A DNA stretch of 64,000 bases from Branchipolynoe longqiensis (taxonomy: Eukaryota > Annelida > Polychaeta > Phyllodocida > Polynoidae), in assembly GCA_030323885.1 (NCBI GenBank), contig CM059186.1:154847064-154911063 (forward strand). The letters are read 5' to 3'. The position numbers and the translations under genes are program-made. The notes beneath the pieces were generated by a model. That model saw only the letters and a program-made list of their open reading frames with translations, did not search any database and was not told the origin of the DNA. Shown here piece by piece: positions 62,340 to 64,000 of the stretch; within the stretch, counting starts at the first letter, position 1; every line of letters starts with the position of its first letter.

Positions 62340-63394
62340 GCATATATATTTATCAGTATATGTAAATATATAAAGGTGATTGCTTTTGTTTGTCTGTGGA
62401 GTATTATGTCCTGGCCAGATCCAATTGTAAAAATATACGGATTTTCGGTTAAGAATTATATATTGGCAGAAAGCATTATTATTCTTGGACGACGGAGTGG
62501 GAACCAGATTATGTAAACTAAAAGCAATAGAATCCCACTCCCATTGTACGTGACACTGAGTGATGTGAAATATATGTTATATATGATGTTTGGAGTTAAT
62601 GAAGAGATGTTCCTATAAAAGAGACAGTACCTGATTATTGAAATGTTTCTCTGTGTGTTCATAAAGAATGCAATTGGAGAAAAAGGACAATTTTAATATA
62701 TATATCTATAAATATATCTGTAACTGTATTCAACACCCTGTTTACCTATGACCACTGGACTGCCCCACCTGCCTAATCTGCATATGTATAGAGTGCACCA
62801 TCTGCAGCTGGTTAGAGTGACAGTCCCTACTGGGGGTGGCCACCCACCCAGACTGTGGGGAGTGTCTGATTGGCTGGCTGGGGGATGTCCAGTCTCCTGA
62901 CTCCCTTGGCCTATCCTGACCACACACTAGTCTCAGATACTTAATTATTCAAGATTCTGCTTCAGACTCAATGACTCTATTCCTGGCTCTTGAGTGAGAC
63001 AGACCTACTCTAGAGCAGGACCCCAGACACTCTGTCTGATGCTATCCAAATTCACATATTCCAAATTGAGTTGAGTGCAACACCCAAGGGACCCCAGTTG
63101 CAAGGGCTGTAGGCACTGCTTTCTATATAGAAGTAAGGTAATGAGACATAGTGTGGACAACAGCTGAGGTGTGAAGGTGATAGGTCACACGTAGGTGGAC
63201 AGGGGTTGATGCCAATAAAGCGCAACTTATTCACTGTTCATCTGTGTGACTTGTTTTCCTTTCTCTTTTAAGTACTGGTTCCAGAGTTGGTTATATTGAT
63301 TTAGGATGATGGCATCACAGGTGATATGAAGGGGAAGAGTTTTGTAGTTGCATGGGGTGCTCAACGCGGCTGAGCACCTTCGTGTTTCTATACA
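62340..63394. other. Unassigned sequence
   Basis: About 1 kb without a recognised repeat or supported gene. Short frames are scattered and unconvincing. Confidence 0.5.
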
Positions 63395-63441
63395 ATGTCA
63401 TATGAGGACGGGTACCGACTTATGACCGTACACACTCATTG
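63395..63441 (-). mobile_element. SINE short fragment
   Basis: GTCATATGAGGACGGGTACC plus GACTTATGACCGTACACACT. Confidence 0.75.
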
Positions 63442-63455
63442 GGTTATACTTATAC

Positions 63456-63515
63456 ATTATATATACATATGTATATACATATATATATATTTATATATAT
63501 ATATATATATATACA
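63456..63515. repeat. TA-rich microsatellite
   Basis: TATATACATA/TATATA runs. Confidence 0.9.
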
Positions 63516-63619
63516 CACATGCGCAGAGCTGAGACCTGCATACACTGGTAGCCGACGCAGTCAATACCGTATTGACCTAATTAGCTACTATGGATCCCGG
63601 CGTACTTTTTGGACATGCG

Positions 63620-63697
63620 CACTATCAGCACTTGCCAACAGAGTACACTGGTCCCCAGCACTATCAGCACTTGCCAACAGAGTACACTGGTCCCCAG
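63620..63697. repeat. Perfect 39-bp tandem duplication
   Basis: CACTATCAGCACTTGCCAAC plus AGAGTACACTGGTCCCCAG occurs twice with no difference (63620-63658, 63659-63697). Confidence 0.97.
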
Positions 63698-63743
63698 CAG
63701 GGTGAACAGCCCGGTGACGTAAGCAGGCAGTTCGCGTGGCGGG

Positions 63744-64000
63744 TTGGTTGGTATTTGGAGTTTTACATCCTGGCAACATCTACGGTCATATTAGGATGGG
63801 TACCGACTTGAGACAGTGCACACTCATGGCAACTTTATAGTGCTGCCCCACTGGGAAAACAGGCCACCAACACCATGACCTGATATCCGACTCAGTCACA
63901 TTTATCCTGACACTGACCCAATCAGTCCTTGACCTTGCCAAGTGCCTGACTAAGAAGTGACAAGTATCAATTTTGAAGTCATTGGTTTGACTCAATCAGG
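63744..64000 (-). mobile_element. SINE cut by window end
   Basis: GGTTGGTATTTGGAGTTTTA to GACTCAATCAGG at the window edge. A deletion of about 12 bp lies near GACCTTGCCAAG. Confidence 0.9.

Noticed and set aside
1..64000. A bacterial-style gene cluster or defence system
   Set aside because: No ribosome binding sites with long adjacent ORFs. SINEs with target duplications, splice-like signals and microsatellites show nuclear eukaryotic DNA.

Overview
The window is eukaryotic, non-genic, repeat-dominated DNA from an invertebrate-type nuclear genome. No open frame behaves like a complete protein-coding gene, and there is no operon structure, rRNA gene or CRISPR array. The density of tRNA-derived SINEs, MITEs, (TA)n microsatellites and long minisatellites fits a marine invertebrate. 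A mollusc is my best guess (about 0.4), from general resemblance only, because no gene is available to place it.

Layout. 0-5 kb: a SINE cut by the window edge, then about 4 kb of strand-biased simple sequence: a polypurine block, a 58/68-bp CA-rich minisatellite, and a polypyrimidine block that flips to polypurine near 4.0 kb. 5-17 kb: SINEs, TTAA-flanked MITEs, pogo-type MITEs, a SINE-in-SINE nest at 8.8-9.5 kb, a fold-back tRNA-like repeat at 8.56-8.76 kb, and a 1-kb inverted-repeat element with a tandem 207-bp core (13.7-14.7 kb). 17-31 kb: a 73-bp minisatellite with a ZNF143-like motif in most units (18.7-19.7 kb), a LINE remnant touching a second inverted-repeat element with the same 207-bp core (25.0-26.5 kb), 10-bp-phased TA-rich arrays (28-29 kb) and an 830-bp inverted-repeat element (29.3-30.1 kb). 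31-45 kb: a LINE 3' end with an intact reading frame (31.85-32.41 kb), a CA-rich array, a 20-bp minisatellite split by a MITE nest (34.97-37.12 kb), PIF/Harbinger-like MITEs, a near-tandem triplication at 40.2-40.6 kb and a 39-bp minisatellite with 273-bp higher-order repeats (44.6-45.4 kb). 45-64 kb: a 252-bp tandem duplication, a duplicated tRNA-like unit inserted in a MITE, a 2-kb G-rich GT array (49-51 kb) and dense SINE/MITE nests.

One SINE family dominates (about 37 full or partial copies). It has two tRNA-like heads on a common body and a 3' end of CAAA-type repeats, and several copies have visible target-site duplications. At least eight other non-autonomous families are recognisable from paired copies or terminal inverted repeats. 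Nothing in the window encodes a transposase. The only protein-like mobile sequence is two non-LTR retrotransposon C-terminal fragments.

Possible genic traces are weak: three candidate exons (9949-10077 +, 55350-55463 +, about 13333-13640 -), a 43-codon frame behind YY1-like and CCAAT motifs (21653), and motif clusters resembling promoters (12.72, 16.42-16.52, 38.65, 53.11 and 53.92 kb). All are inference from sequence motifs and could belong to long introns or intergenic DNA.
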